Source: Epiperipatus broadwayi (taxonomy: Eukaryota > Onychophora > Udeonychophora > Euonychophora > Peripatidae). From it: a stretch of DNA of 64,000 nt. Shown here piece after piece: positions 47,478 through 60,951 of the stretch (within the stretch, counting starts at the first letter, position 1; each line of letters opens with the position of its first letter). The stretch covers positions 667,501 to 731,500 of the forward strand of contig JAQFVV010012574.1 in the NCBI GenBank assembly GCA_028023455.1, in the 5' to 3' direction. Both the position numbers and the translations under genes were made by a program. The notes below the pieces were generated by a model. It was not told the DNA's origin. It saw nothing but the letters and a program-made list of their open reading frames with translations, and ran no database searches.

Positions 47478-49407
47478 GGCAGGCATATCAAACATGTGAT
47501 CTACTGAGAAAAAATCTGTAGCCTGCTAAGATTGGTAACCATAATGATCATATGTTTTTTGACAATACTGGAATTGTTGAAGTATGATTATCCATACATA
47601 AACGAACTAAATCAATGCTATTTGTATGCTATTCTATCTACTAAGCTTGGCAGAAAATATTTTCAAACATATAGTTTCAGGGGTATTGTACCGGTCAAAA
47701 TAGTATGCTCACTTAACAAGATTCAAATCCTAAGCAAAAGTAACTCGAATCCAATCATGCTCGAGATACACAGGTCTGGAGCAATCCTAAATTCTAACCT
47801 ATTTGCCTATTTTTCGAATCTCTGACCCAATGAACAACAATTCTGACAACACAGTAAAGTTATTTTAAATCTGTGCCCATAAGCAAAGCAGTAGAGCATA
47901 AGATCAGACTAATGATGATGATCGAGGTCAGAGTAGCCCAAGAATTACATTTATTATAGTTATTTATTAATGCTAAGCTCTTAGCTAAAGAAAATAGTTC
48001 TAAATATTAACTAGAAACCAATAATTCAATGACAACCCAGGATTTACATGAAATAGATATATTTAATAAATATTAAACGAACGCATATATATATTACAAA
48101 AGATTAAGAAAATGCATGTATATTTTACCAACTAGTTTCACGCTTCGGACAATATTGTTTATTTACAAGACTTGGGACTTTGTTGTATAAAATCCCCTCT
48201 ATCACTCATTTAATAAATATAATTTTACAGATACAATTTTATAGTGTTTTATAACTTGTGCGGAGTTGATAAACTATTTCAAGAAAACTTTTGCTATGGA
48301 GCATTGTGGATGCTGAAAATAAATATAAAAGATCATGACAGTTTTAACAGTAAATGATTTATTTGATAATGGGCAAAATATATGATTTCAATCATGTATT
48401 TCTTAGGAGAACCATTATTTATTCGCATTGTTTGGCAAAGACGTCTTTTAGAAATAAGAAACAAACAATGTGCTTTATTTATGAGATTATATGATATAAT
48501 AAATAATTTACATTTGTCTACGTCTATGGGAATCGATAATGCTTTTTCAAAGAAAGCATTTTAACTCCATGAACAGAATGTATTTTATGAAATGAATCAT
48601 TATCTTTAACACATCATTGTGACTTACTGAAGTTAGGTAGACAGTGATTAAATTAAGGACAAGAGTAATGGTACTAGCATACATTAAAGAAATCTGGCCT
48701 TCATGGTGATTGTGGATATTTTATTATTTTAAAGCATATTTGAAAAACGAACTTAGATTTGATATGTCCGCGCATTCTGGTGGAGCGATATCGAAAGAGG
48801 GTCTGGGTTTGAAAGCCCAGAATCTGGATGCACTGTTTTCTGCAGCACATAATATCATAACCCTCCTAAACCTTATGTTCCACAGAGAGAGTCTCTGATT
48901 ACGAATGATTTTGAAAAGTAGGATGGGAACTTCAAGCTTCTGGCGTCCCCAAAATAGAAAAAATAAAATATCAGAATAAAGAAAAATGTATGCCAGCAAC
49001 GTTTATATAATCTTATAATATTATTTAAAGTTGGGAAATGGTCTAACCTCTTGTGCAATAACCTGTTTTTCAATTCTGAGTCATTTAACAAATCATAATG
49101 AATAATAACTTTTATTTATATTACTAAGCTAATAAAATTTATATTTGAATTCGATTCCCATATACGTATTAATTAAAGAATTAGCCCTCCGGGAGATGGT
49201 AAGAAAAGGTAGGACTTTATATTAGGTGTTGCAATCTTTTATAAAGGCAACTAAACAACAGAATAAAATAAGCATCCACAATAAAATACTTTTAGATATA
49301 CAACCAACCTAGCGAACGATTTCTATTCTAAATAAACAAATGAATATAATTTTACTAATGAATTTAATTAAAGTCGCGAGATTGATTGATACTGACATAT
49401 TAGAGAA

Positions 49408-49444
<37 letters not shown>

Positions 49445-50470
49445 TATTAAACAAAATAAGTTGTATACATTTAATTGTGCCGCATAAAGTTATATAAACA
49501 TAAATTAAGCGTGAAAGCAAACGTATATTTAGAATTACATAAGTATTAATAAAGGATTATAGAGAGAGAGTTTACGAGCAAAACTAGCAAAACATCGTAA
49601 CTGGATCTATGAATTAATTTAGCTACAAATTATAAATCACCTGTGAATGTTCGTATTAAGGCAGCTCTAAATTACATGATTTTACCTAAGATATCAGCAT
49701 AGCAGCAGGTTGGTTGGCAATTCTACGTCATCTCATATGGCCGGTCAGCTGGAATTTTGATGTTTGGTAGACAGTCCTTTTTCGAGAGGAGAAGAAAAGG
49801 TGAAAAGAGTCCCCTACTCATTCTTCATCACGCAGAACTTGTGTTGGCTTCTTAAAAGTAATTAAACTCAACTGACTAAAATCTCAACTCACTGAAAGTC
49901 TGAAAAACTAACTTCCTTTGTTCTGTGGTTCCTTTTATAGCATTTTAATACCGCACAGAATGCAATTTCATATATCAACCCTATCTCTGTAATCCTTTAA
50001 AAACAACATTTAATTAGCAAAAATATTTTCAATAGATAAGGCTCGAAATACCATTTTTAGCTATTTTAAATCATTCGACAACAACTGATAAACGATTTAT
50101 TTTTTCGATTTTAATTAAGATTTATAAATTTTAATTATAGACGACGATCTGCCTAGTAATAAAGATAATTTCAGTATGTCAAGCCTTTCCCATTTTTCTT
50201 TGTTGTTACATTAAATACACACAGATATAAAAATAATCACAAATATATAAGCAAATGTATTTTCCAGCAATAAACATAGCAATAAGATTATTGCTTTAGT
50301 AATAATAATATATACGCATCACTCAAACTACTGTTTTTTTTTTACTAAATAAAGATTAATTTTACTAATCTTTCTAATCATTAGGCATACAGTGTGTGGG
50401 TGAATAGCATATATTTATAGCAAGGTCTGAATTGCGGACCCCTAGGAGGTTAGTCTAGATGGTGAAACAT
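47478..50470. other. Non-coding tract, less AT-rich in parts
   Basis: No recognised gene. Short frames at 47,532-47,825, 48,382-48,564 and 48,710-48,898 match no family I know. Composition is more balanced at 48,760-48,960 and 49,680-49,960. An (AT)n tract lies at 49,412-49,438. A TATA-like site on the - strand near 49,935 is listed separately. Confidence 0.4.
49932..49939 (-). promoter_or_regulatory. Possible TATA box (- strand)
   Basis: On the - strand the sequence reads CTATAAAAGGAACC. Downstream is about 250 bp of unusually balanced composition, including CAACACAAGTTCTGCGTGAT and a purine-rich GAGTAGGGGACTC stretch. This would fit an LTR or a pol II promoter with its 5' untranslated region. 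No ORF follows and no repeat partner was found, so it may be chance. Confidence 0.25.
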
Positions 50471-50504
50471 GAAGCATCGATGATGATTAGACATCGATTG
50501 CTTC
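50471..50504. repeat. Short hairpin with ATCGATG stem
   Basis: GAAGCATCGATG pairs with CATCGATTGCTTC around a 9-base loop, giving 12 base pairs with a single bulged base. The function is unknown. Confidence 0.55.
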
Positions 50505-50880
50505 AGTATACAACAAATGTTAACAAACAAAATGGCTGACAAGTACCGATCGTATTTAATATTTCCTTTTCTTTTTTTATTATTGTTATTTAAAATAAAA
50601 ATAAAAATTCTGCATTAAAATATTTCCAATTTATTTATTAGTATTTTTTATATTAAGTCAACTTACTAATATAAAAATAATAAAAATATAAGAAATGTAG
50701 CATCATATCTTGTACCTTTGTAAATGCTTCACTGTATGCCATTTTGTGAAAGAAAATCCCCAAACTTTCATCATTTTGCCAAAAACACACTTCAAAAAAT
50801 TTCATTTTTATTAAATGTTGTAAAAAAGAGTGTCCACAAAATTTATACAGGGTTATACTGCAGAACGTATTAATCATATG

Positions 50881-50980
50881 AGATATCAAATCACCTCAAA
50901 TGTTAAGAAATTTTCAACTACAGTCTCTTCACAGAGAATGTAGCTGAAAATTTTTTAATGTTTGAGGTGATTTGATATTT
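50881..50980. repeat. 42 bp inverted repeat, strong hairpin with apical stem
   Basis: Left arm 50,881-50,922 and right arm 50,939-50,980 match at 37 of 42 positions around a 16 bp loop that can itself form TCTC/GAGA. All five differences are transitions, and four of them would be G-U pairs in a + strand transcript. A third, partial copy of the right arm follows at 50,981-51,014. It could be a MITE remnant, a pre-miRNA-like hairpin, or the decayed end of the adjacent hAT element. Confidence 0.75.
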
Positions 50981-51269
50981 AAAATTTCTTAACATTTAGG
51001 TAATTTGATATTTATTTCAGGTAATGTTATGCACTGAAATTATAAACATATGAGATATGTTATTGTTTGCACAAGCAGTGTATTTCTGAGATTTAAAAAA
51101 GCTGGTAATGTCTGCATCACTCTAACAGGTTAACTGAGCTCTGAATGTGAATGTAAGTATACCGATAGTATTTTCTTTGAAATTATTAAAAATTCATAAT
51201 AATGTTGAAGTCTTTATCAGTATAAATGAAAAATGATGTATTGGAGAAGAACATCATAGAAGTCAAGAA

Positions 51270-52860
51270 AAATGAGAATTACAATATTTTTTATTGAAGA
51301 AAAGATAAAACGTTGTGTCTAATATGTAAAAACTTCATTGCAGTATCCAAAAAAATATAATCTCATGATGCAGTATAATACAAATCATAAAAAAACACTA
51401 TGACAAATATGTTTGGAAAACTTCAAGAAAATAAAATGTCAGAATTAAAATTGATACTCAGAAAACAACCAAGCCTACTGAAGATAATGAGACTGTTGCT
51501 AAAATTAGCCATTTATTAGCATACTTAATTGCAAGCAAGTCAAAAACATTTTCTGAAGGGAAATTTATTCGCAAATGTATTGTTAAAGCAGTAAAAGTTC
51601 AAAAATATAAGTTTATCATGAAATACCATTGCTACCAGAATTAATGATGTAGCCAAGAATTTAAGGAATCAACTAAAATCAATAATTCCAATATTCAAGA
51701 CTTATTCCATTGCAATTGATAAAAATATAAATGCATATTATACTACTCAAATACTTATTTTTATTTATGGATGTGATATAAATTTGAAAGTTAATGAAGA
51801 GTTTTTAGAACTTATTCCAATACATAATACAACTACAGGTGTTGCTATGTTTGACAGTCTTATGAAAGTTTTGATTTGATACAATTTACTGTTAAAAAGG
51901 CAAGTTTATTTTGCAACTGATGATGTTTCTGTCATGACTGATGTTCTTGAAGGGGTTATTACAAAGTTAAAAGAAAAATGCAAAGAATGTGATGACTCTT
52001 CTTAATATTTTCATTGCATTATTCATCAGCAAACATTATAGTCCAAAGTTTTACATATTGGATATATGCTGAAAAATGTCACTAAAATTGTAAATAATAT
52101 TCATAATGTTTTAAACTGATTCTTCAAATTGTAGGATGAAATTACTATTTTTTTAGTATCAAAAAATTGTGAATGTGGAATATTACAAGATGATCAATGG
52201 ATAAAAGAGTTAGCTTTTTCAGTTAACCTTACAAATCATCTTAGTCAACTTAATCATAAACTATAAGGCAAATATCATATAGTCATAATATTACTTGACA
52301 ATATTAATTAATGTTTCAAACAAAAATGATTACTTTGAAAAAAAAAAAAGTTCAAAATATCCTTTTGAATGTTTCCTGTCAATATTACAAATATCACTGG
52401 GGTTGAAATTTTCAGGATACACTAATCAAATTTCAATATTAGAAAATGAATTCAAAAAAAGGTTTCCAGATTTCAAAAAATGTAAAACTCAATTTCATAT
52501 ATTTACTTCTCTATCAATTGATATTGAAACCATGGCTGATAATTTACAACTAGAATTAGGTGAAATTCAATGTGATTCCATATTGAAACAAAAATATATA
52601 GAAGTTGGATTCTAAATTTCTATAATTATTTATCAGTTGACCAAATTCCCAATATAATGTGTGTCATTAGGCATATTTTAAGCCATATTTGGCAGAACAT
52701 GTGTGTGAACAATTATTTTCAATTTTAAAAAAACAATAAGACTGTGGAAAGATCAAAATTAATGGATCAACACATACAATCAATTTTAAAATTATCTACA
52801 TCTCAACAAATTCAACCAAATTTTGAAAAGTTGGTTAATGAAAAATGATGTAAAGTTTCT
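51270..52860 (+). pseudogene. hAT transposase relic (GTF2IRD2/ZBED-like)
   Basis: On the + strand, decayed frames follow the layout of hAT-derived GTF2IRD2/ZBED-type proteins. A BED-like finger (DKTLCLICKNFIAV, about 51,305) comes first. Next are ETVAKISHLLAYLIASKSKT and FSEGKFIRKCIVKAV (about 51,490-51,590), then a catalytic-core region with VNEEFLELIPI-like and ATDDVSVMTDVLEG-like stretches. The open frame 52,295-52,615 gives LKFSGYTNQISILENEFKKR and MADNLQLELGEIQCDSILKQ. The C-terminal dimerisation domain follows (HICS.YLCEQLFSILK, about 52,690). A histidine-lysine rich tail ends near 52,860. Stops and frameshifts are frequent. Confidence 0.8.
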
Positions 52861-53545
52861 TCAAAAAAAATAATGCCATATTATGAAATAAAATTGATGT
52901 TGGTTTGGAAAACAGCTTCTGTACTTTGCATGTGTTTTTAATGTAGTTATATTTTGTGTTGTCATATGTTATTTTATATGTAAAACTGCAATAGTAATAA
53001 TATATAAGGTGCTTTTTTATTTCTGTATTTAGTTGCAATGCAGCCCATGACTTGATGTTAAATAGTTTACATGGGCCTCAATGATAAATATTTTTGACAT
53101 GCTTGATCTATAGTAATCAGTGACTACTTTGATATATGTTTATACACATATAAATATGATAATGTATGTGCTATTATTAATTGTAGTCTTGTTTTGATAA
53201 AGGTACACTGTATCAAAAGCTGGACTCAAGAAAATAACAAATGTTATGATTTATTACCATAATAGTTAACAATTATCTATATACTCTAGTAGAATATATT
53301 ATATATTAATTATGGTATATACATATTATATACTCTATTTTTATAGAGAGAGTATGTGTAAAAATTCTAAAAAAAAAATCAATTTAAATATTAATTAAAA
53401 AATGCAATCCATTACTAAATTATGGAGATGTGTATTATAGCTATTTCTCACACATTAGCTGTTTTCTCATTTGTGATGGGTCAAAATATTGATAATAAAA
53501 ATAATGAAAAAATTACGAAACACTCACACTTTTGTTATTATATTA
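52861..53545. other. AT-rich spacer
   Basis: No gene. A terminal inverted repeat for the preceding hAT relic was sought here and not found. Confidence 0.4.
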
Positions 53546-53803
53546 AAAATTAATATAATCTCTTTTGGATACATTAGTTCTGAAGAAAATACATGAAATA
53601 TCATCAAAACATTGGTTAACCATATTTTTCCATAATCGTAGATTAAAAAAGTCTTCAATAGGGGATAATGATTCAGACTGATATCTTTTATAAATCTTCT
53701 TTAATCTATGAATGTAGGAAAATATGAATAGTCAATCTTTTAATGAAGTTTCATCTTTTTTTTCAGAACTAATGTATCCACAAGAGAAATTGTGTTAATT
53801 TTG
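53546..53803. repeat. Fold-back element with about 110 bp diverged arms
   Basis: Left arm about 53,546-53,656 and right arm about 53,691-53,803 are inverted copies, sharing GGATACATTAGTTCTGAA/TTCAGAACTAATGTATCC exactly, with lower similarity elsewhere. The loop is about 34 bp. It is non-coding and more diverged than the 38.5 kb fold-back, so probably older. Confidence 0.82.
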
Positions 53804-56330
53804 TTTTAATATATATGTAATTTATTGTTGCACAATTTAATTTATATGTATCAAATATTAAATTTCTTGCACTCATCATAAGTTTGACATTGTCTATTTT
53901 AGATAAATACATTAATGATTATTATTAATCATTTATAAGATTAAAGATTATTATATCATTATTAGCCCAAATATAAAATTTAGATTTAATTAAAAATTAA
54001 TGTATCTATATTAATAATACTAAATGGTATTAATAATCTAATTTTATTCAGTTTTTATGCTTTCCTACTTAACCTATGTATATTAACATTCATATAAATG
54101 TTATCTATTCAGCAAGTAGCATAATAACTATACTGATATTCTTCAGTATTTAAAGCTTTATCAGAATGATAATTAAAATATGGTAATACATCATCTAATT
54201 TCCCATACCACTCTATGGCGCTGTTGCTAGTGAAAAACAATTAGATATAACGTTACTGGGCTGTTTTGAAATTTTTACTGATTCATGGTTTTTTTTCATC
54301 ATTTCATTATCTTTTATTAATTTTGCTCATTAATTTTTCACTTAATTTTCGAAGTTCTAGTATATTTATAATTTATTTAATTATATAATAATTTAATTAG
54401 CATCTAATTAGAAACCATCTTTTCTTCTATAATCATAAAAATAAAGATTTAGAAAAAGATTTTTATAGACTAAAATAAACATGAATGACATGATTAAATT
54501 ATTGAATTTGCCATAAAGTCTGCCTCAGAATTTTTATTCAAATCATATACAACTGTTAATTTTCCATCATAAATATTATACAAAAGGTCATTTCACAATC
54601 TGTACACCTTTACTTCAAATTCTTTATGAAAAATAGTGTACTCAAATTTAATAATATTTCTGAAAATAGTCTAAGTCTTTAGTAAGCAAGTGCAATAAAT
54701 AGTGCAAGAATTATTTGAATCAAATCAAGAAACATAATATAAAAATGCATCTATAATAGAGGATGAAGTGAGCCATATCATAATTTGTTTGGATAATGAA
54801 TATTTTAATATGATACAATAAAATATAGGAACACATCATCAACATGAATTCAGTTACTTCATTAGTTTTTAGTAATATTATTGCTTCTCAAATGCATTAC
54901 TTATATTAAACAAAACTATACATCATTTTAATAAAACAACATTATATATTATGAAGAAATAAGCATATTATGTTTATCTTAAGAAAATAAAAAGATCAAA
55001 CCTTACAACTAGTATTAATAAAACCATTTGTGTTGAAATCTTTGTTATAGTTCTTTTGAAAGTTCCAAATTATTATTAGTCTATTTTGTTGTTTATTTAG
55101 TATTCTAGTCTAAAATTTCAAGAATCATTAAAAAAAAAAAATTAAAAGATAGTTAAGACAAACATCAATTTTCATGTACTATAAAATCCTCAATCTTCTG
55201 TGAATAATCATTCTCTAGTATATGCAATAATTTTCACAAAAACTTTCTCAATATATACCAACAGTAATGTCACAGGACTTTCTCATTTTTGATTCAGTTA
55301 TTGATATTAATCTTTTTAAAAGAATTACTTTCGCAGAAGTCTATAATTGCTAAATTTGTACAAACATCACCTAAAAACAATTTTTAAAATCATAATGGTT
55401 ATTCTTAAAATTATACTTGACTTTTATATTTCATAGTATAGAATTTCTAATTACTGCATAACAGAAATAATCATAATATTATTATACTAGTGAAACTCTA
55501 CAATTTACCCAGAACATCTTTTAGAATTCCAAAAACACTTATTGAACTAATGATTTTAAATGAGTAAAACAAAAGTTATTTTATTAATATATCAATGTCA
55601 AAGGTTTCATAAAAATATATGAACAATCTAGTTTGGGTTAATATTTCAAGATAAGTATCAAATTTATAAGGATAGAACTTAGCAAGAATCATTAATTATA
55701 GAAAAGTAGACCACATAACAATATTTTAATGTAAAAGTAAATACTGTACTATTTTTTACTTTCAACCACTACATATAAAAAATTAATTTTTAATCATCAG
55801 TACAATGCTTTTTATTCTAATGTAAAATAAATCACAAGATCAGAATCTAAAATGTTTGATACTTCTTTCACCAAAAGTAAAAACATTGGGGTTTTTTTTT
55901 TGTATTTTATATATTTAGATATGGGGTCAACCAAGTTACCCTGCAACCTATTATAGCATTCAGTTAAATAATTGGAGACCTATTTTCCAACCTATATTAA
56001 ATAAGTAACTGAATCACTTTTTTTTTTTTATAAATCAAATTCTGATTATTTAATTGTTTATCTGAGCTTTTGTGCTCTATTTTAATTTCATTTTCTAAAA
56101 AGTTTCACAACTTTCCCAATTGTAGTTTTCCATTGTATTCTATTCTCAATATATCCTCCAATGAATACAATTACACTGAAATCTCTATAGAATATCTTTG
56201 AGACAATCTTTATAACATATATGTAATCTGTCTATCCCAAAAAATCATGCTCCAATTTGCTACAAAATAATTTTTGAGAATTTTTTTTTTTTTTCAATTA
56301 TTTTATTTACCTAATTTATCAAAGAATATA
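53804..56330. other. AT-rich non-coding tract
   Basis: No gene recognised. Poly(T) runs occur at 55,892, 56,018 and 56,281. A short - strand stretch near 55,200-55,380 looks faintly RT-like but is too weak to call. Confidence 0.45.
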
Positions 56331-57775
56331 TTTAATATCATCAATCCAGGAGATCAAAGAAAAAAATGATTGATCTTTCGAACTTCCTAACCTATTTTTA
56401 GAATATTCCAGAGCATTCTCAAATAACTCTATCAAATAGTGGATAATTTTACTAATACACTCCAGCTAAAGATTAATCCGAGCAAGTCATCAACATGGAC
56501 AATTTATTCAGGCAAGAGAATTTCATCTGATTACATAGCCGATCCACAAAGATTCCTTGGTTTTTCAATTCACAAATCACAATATGCTATGTCCAAGGAA
56601 ATTCAATAGTCAATTATTCAATCTACCAGTCAGTTTACTAAAACCCTCTTCAAGGTTTATCTCTCCCTTCAAGCAAAGGTTGCCTTGCTTAATATGAAAG
56701 TAATGTCCAAAATTTCATATTATCTGTGATAATTTCAGTCACTAAATCCTTTATAAGAAAGATCAATTCATTATGTGCAAAGCTATTCTGGAAAGGCCAT
56801 TTGGTTTCCATCAGCATTGCCAACATGCAACAGCACCAGAAGTCGAATGGCATGTAATTTCATTCCATTCCAGCAATATATTTCCAGAAATGCTATACGC
56901 TTATTTACAACCTAATTCAGAAATATGGCTATATGCAGATTGCTGACATTGTTCAACCTACAGACTGACCTCCACCTGCTGACAGTTGCTGGCTTGACAT
57001 CTTGCTCCATGATATTCACAAATTTCACAATATCTCATAAAATACCTTTAAAGCTAAAGTTACACTCTGGCAAGCACATCAACTGATCAACCCCCAGGTC
57101 ATCATTATTAGACCTAAACTTGGCTTATCCAATCACAAACTTGTTGTTGCTTTTAAATTTTGGATGTTGGAGCCCAAGTTTTTGGATTACCTAGTTAAAG
57201 TAAATCTTTAGGCCATGTCTACAATGGTTCCTGAGCTGTATAAGACAAATCATTGAGATTGATCCATTATGCTCTAACTGCTATGGACAAGCCGAAACAT
57301 TTGACCACATCATCTACTCCTGCACCAGACTTGGGAATGTTAAAATGTTAATCTATCAAAACTCTAAAGTGGACTTCTACAGGATTATCTCATTTAAGGA
57401 CTGCCTGCGTTCTGGAGACATCCCAACCATCAGACTGTCAATTTTCCTGACGTTCTCTGTATGGTTGGCCAGATGTAAAAGACAATTCACTCGGCCACTT
57501 CCAGATGTTGATCCTTATTTCCTACAAACCCTTAAAAAATTTAAAGACAGAATCTTATCTACAAAATTTCTATTCGAGGAAACTTTTTCAGTTTCCTAGA
57601 TAAGGTCATTGGTGACCAAATTATCATATATTTATTCATGAAGTTTTGTTTTATTTATCATTATGTTATCAGTTAATTATTAATTATGCCTATAGTTCAA
57701 ATGTAATATACATTCTTAACCAATTGTATCATTTGTAAGCATATATTATTTACTTTAATAAAGTTATTTTAGAAT
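56331..57775 (+). mobile_element. Third LINE family, 5'-truncated 3' end
   Basis: The C-terminal part of a non-LTR retrotransposon. The thumb-like block LKINPSKSSTWTIYSGK is followed by PQRFLGFSI (the 'FLG' motif after the RT palm), a long decayed connection with FTKTLFKVYLSLQAKVALL, then an open frame with a CCHC zinc knuckle and a C-terminal helix region. It ends in a 3' UTR with AATAAAG-type signals near 57,760. The 5' end, RT catalytic core and endonuclease are absent, the usual outcome of incomplete reverse transcription. The clade is not identified. Confidence 0.78.
57240..57599 (+). pseudogene. LINE C-terminal zinc knuckle and tail
   Basis: CSNCYGQAETFDHIIYSC at about 57,268-57,321 has the spacing C-x2-C-x8-H-x4-C, the CCHC knuckle found at the C-termini of many LINE ORF2 proteins. 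The frame 57,345-57,599 continues LSIFLTFSVWLARCKRQFTR and ends in a natural-looking stop 180 bp before the A-rich 3' end. This is the best-preserved part of the element. Confidence 0.78.
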
Positions 57776-59576
57776 AAAATGCCTTACAATGATTAGAGAT
57801 CCGTGTTTTATTTTCATATAATAAATCTAGAAAAATGATCGCCCTATATACGATTAATCATCTCTCCTGATAAGTATCCAAAATAAAAGTTGTCGAAGGT
57901 TTTTCTTACGTTTTAATTAAAAAATTAAATATACGAATTTTAACATTTATTGCTGTTTTTAACCAATATGTTGCATTCGAAATTTAAAGATTATCTTTTA
58001 AATTTACAAAAATAACACAATAACACAAATAAAAAAAAAATTTGATAATCTAGATTATTTATAATAATGAATGACATATGAATTGAAAAATTAATAAATA
58101 ATATTTGTTTATATAGAATTGTCCCATCCCACCCCACCTCCACCCCTACCCCCATAAATATAAAAGGATATAAAATTTGGTGACCAATTCCCATCAACAA
58201 ATGTTATTTACTTTAAATAAATTGTAAAAATAGTTGTTTCTTAATGATTATATTTGGCGGCAGACTTTGAAAATTTTATTCATATAAAATGCAACATTTA
58301 CGAGAGTAAATAGCATGACTAAAGAAATAAATTCAGGTTATTTTTGAAAAAGAAAAATATTAAAAATACATCAGTATCACGTTTGCGAAAAGACTTCCAT
58401 AATTAATAGTAACAATAAGATCTTTCTGATGAAATATATTTCTATTTGTAGATTATTTGCAAATTCCTAAATAAGATTAACTTGTAGGCCAATTATTTCC
58501 ACATAAAGCTTTCATTTTAAAAGTCGTAAATAATTACTTCTGTAGCTTTTAAGCAAACCAAATAAAGATTTTCATTTTTTATTTAAAAAAGATCTCATTA
58601 AAAAAAAAAAAATCTTAGTAATATTTTTAAAAAGTCGAATTATATACTATATACACATAGTCCTTAATAATTTTAAATAAATTGGTAATAATTTTTAAAA
58701 ATAAATTAGAAAATTACCGCCATAACATTAGTGTTGTATTAAAATACAAATAAATAATATTACAATGTAGGTATTCTCATCTTTTATATCTTACTACTAA
58801 TTATGATAGATTTCTTTAAGTACATCCGTTTGTGAATATTCAGCATGGGGGGGGGGGTAGCAATCAAGGCTACAAAACGTGCATGGTATTTATGCGCTAA
58901 ATATTTAGGGACACCAATGCCAAATTCTTTAAATTATATATTTCTTATATTATTGTTATATACACATAAATGTATGTTATGAACATATAATAAGATTACT
59001 AAGAGATGTATAATACTAAGAAATGTATAATAATGTCTCTATTATTAAAAATAAATCAGAATCTAAAGTAACTTAATGCTACAAAAAAAAAAACAGCTTT
59101 ATAGTAATTTTTAGATTAATCTAAAAAAAAAAAAAAAAATTGAAACTATGCATTTTTTAAAATATCCCATGTAAAATGACAGTATTCAATACATGTTCTG
59201 CCCACTAAAAGTATTTCAAACAAAATATAATAGATCGCTGCTAATATTTTTTTTTATCTATAATCATATAACAAATTAAAAAGATGTTTAAAAATAAAGT
59301 TAAGTCAATAAAGAGTATAGATGGTTAAGCCAATCTTTTTGAAAATTTGGATACAGTTGCATAAATAAGAAGTAAATCAATTTCTTTAAACCATAAAAAG
59401 TGATGAAACATTTTCAAATAGATGATATGCTTCCTGATAGTTTTACTCACCTAGAACATATAACTAGGGAATAGTTAGTCAAACTTTTTCTCTTATTATT
59501 TGAACAGAAAATCAAATTCATGGCAAAAGCCAAGTGTTTTAGTAATCTCAAATCTCTTCTAAAAACATCCAAAGAT
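57776..59576. other. AT-rich tract
   Basis: No gene. It includes a C-rich pyrimidine tract at 58,122-58,153 (CCCATCCCACCCCACCTCC) and a run of ten G at 58,848-58,857. Confidence 0.5.
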
Positions 59577-59793
<217 letters not shown>

Positions 59794-60734
59794 AGTTCTT
59801 TAAATATATGTTAATCACTAAATAACTCATTCTCTAGAGCCTTACATTTTTATGAATAATTTGTCTTTTGTAAAAAGAAGGAATACTGTGGTCAAATATA
59901 ACATGTCACTGCTTTTTCTAAAGCAGAATTTTAATCTAATGTAAGGCTGAAATTATATATATATGATTGTGTAGACAGAAAGTATACTCCTTCAAACAAA
60001 ACAAAAAATATTACGATAAAAAAAAAACAACTATATTTTTACTTTAGCAAATGCTTTCAGAGATTAAGAATAACAAAAATAAAAGATAAGACAAATTTTA
60101 CATATGGGACCTACTTTATTCCTTATAATATTTGTACCTGTGACCTTTTACAAACTATCTATAGAACATTTATAAATACAGATAACATTGCTCAATAAAC
60201 TCAAAGGATACACTTTTATAGAACTAAAAACACATTCCATAGACATGTGATTAGATCTGTTTTATGACTGGAGATTATTCTAAAATTCACATTGATAATA
60301 AAAAAAAACAAAAAATGAATTGAATATAATGTTTTGCTAAAACTTGACAGTATATAAACTACATTCAACTTAAATTTTGCCTCATTCTGAATTGCAGTCT
60401 CACAAACGATATCATAACAAAAACAGAACAAGATTGAATCCAAAATATTAATTCAATAGAACCAGTATTATAATATCAATATTACTTAGTTAAAGTACTG
60501 CTTGTCTTTAGAGAAATAGTTCACAAATTAAGCTAAATATTATTTATGGAAACACTTGCAGAATTATCATTGCATATGTCTAAAACATTTATACTGTATG
60601 ACATTAAAATAAATTCTGCATTCCTCAAGAAATATCAACAAAGCAACCCCAAACTGTTTTCTTTAATTTTCCATCCAATCCAAGCCTTGAGTGATGTTAG
60701 AAAATTTTTTGACAACACAAGTCTCATTGCGGAA
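59794..60734. other. AT-rich non-coding DNA
   Basis: Nothing recognised. The frames at 60,216-60,443 and 60,546-60,746 have no family resemblance. Confidence 0.45.
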
Positions 60735-60951
60735 GATCAGAGGTAAAAGGGAAAAGTGTATCAATAAATGATCCTACTATAAATTAAAATAGATGTAAAT
60801 TGTCCAGAAATAAAATCTGCAATAGACCAAAGAATTGTTTTTAAGGTCAGAGACAAAGGGAAAAGTATATCAATAAATGATCCTACTCTAAATTAAAATA
60901 AATGTAACTTGTCTAGAAATGAAATCTACAATAGACGAGGAATTGTTTTTA
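60735..60951. repeat. Tandem duplication, two units of about 107 bp
   Basis: Units 60,735-60,843 and 60,845-60,951 both contain GGGAAAAGT, ATCAATAAATGATCCTACT, AAATTAAAAT and AGGAATTGTTTTTA-type ends, at roughly 85-90% identity. No TE signature was seen. Confidence 0.85.

Noticed and set aside
47532-47825. 97-codon ORF as a possible novel gene
   Set aside because: No family resemblance, no splice or promoter context seen, and this length is expected by chance at some frequency over 64 kb.
52835-53038. - strand ORF downstream of the hAT relic
   Set aside because: Shadow frame of AT-rich sequence with no recognisable motif.
55190-55390. - strand RT-like stretch
   Set aside because: Only a few residues fit and no ordered motifs follow, so it is too weak to call.
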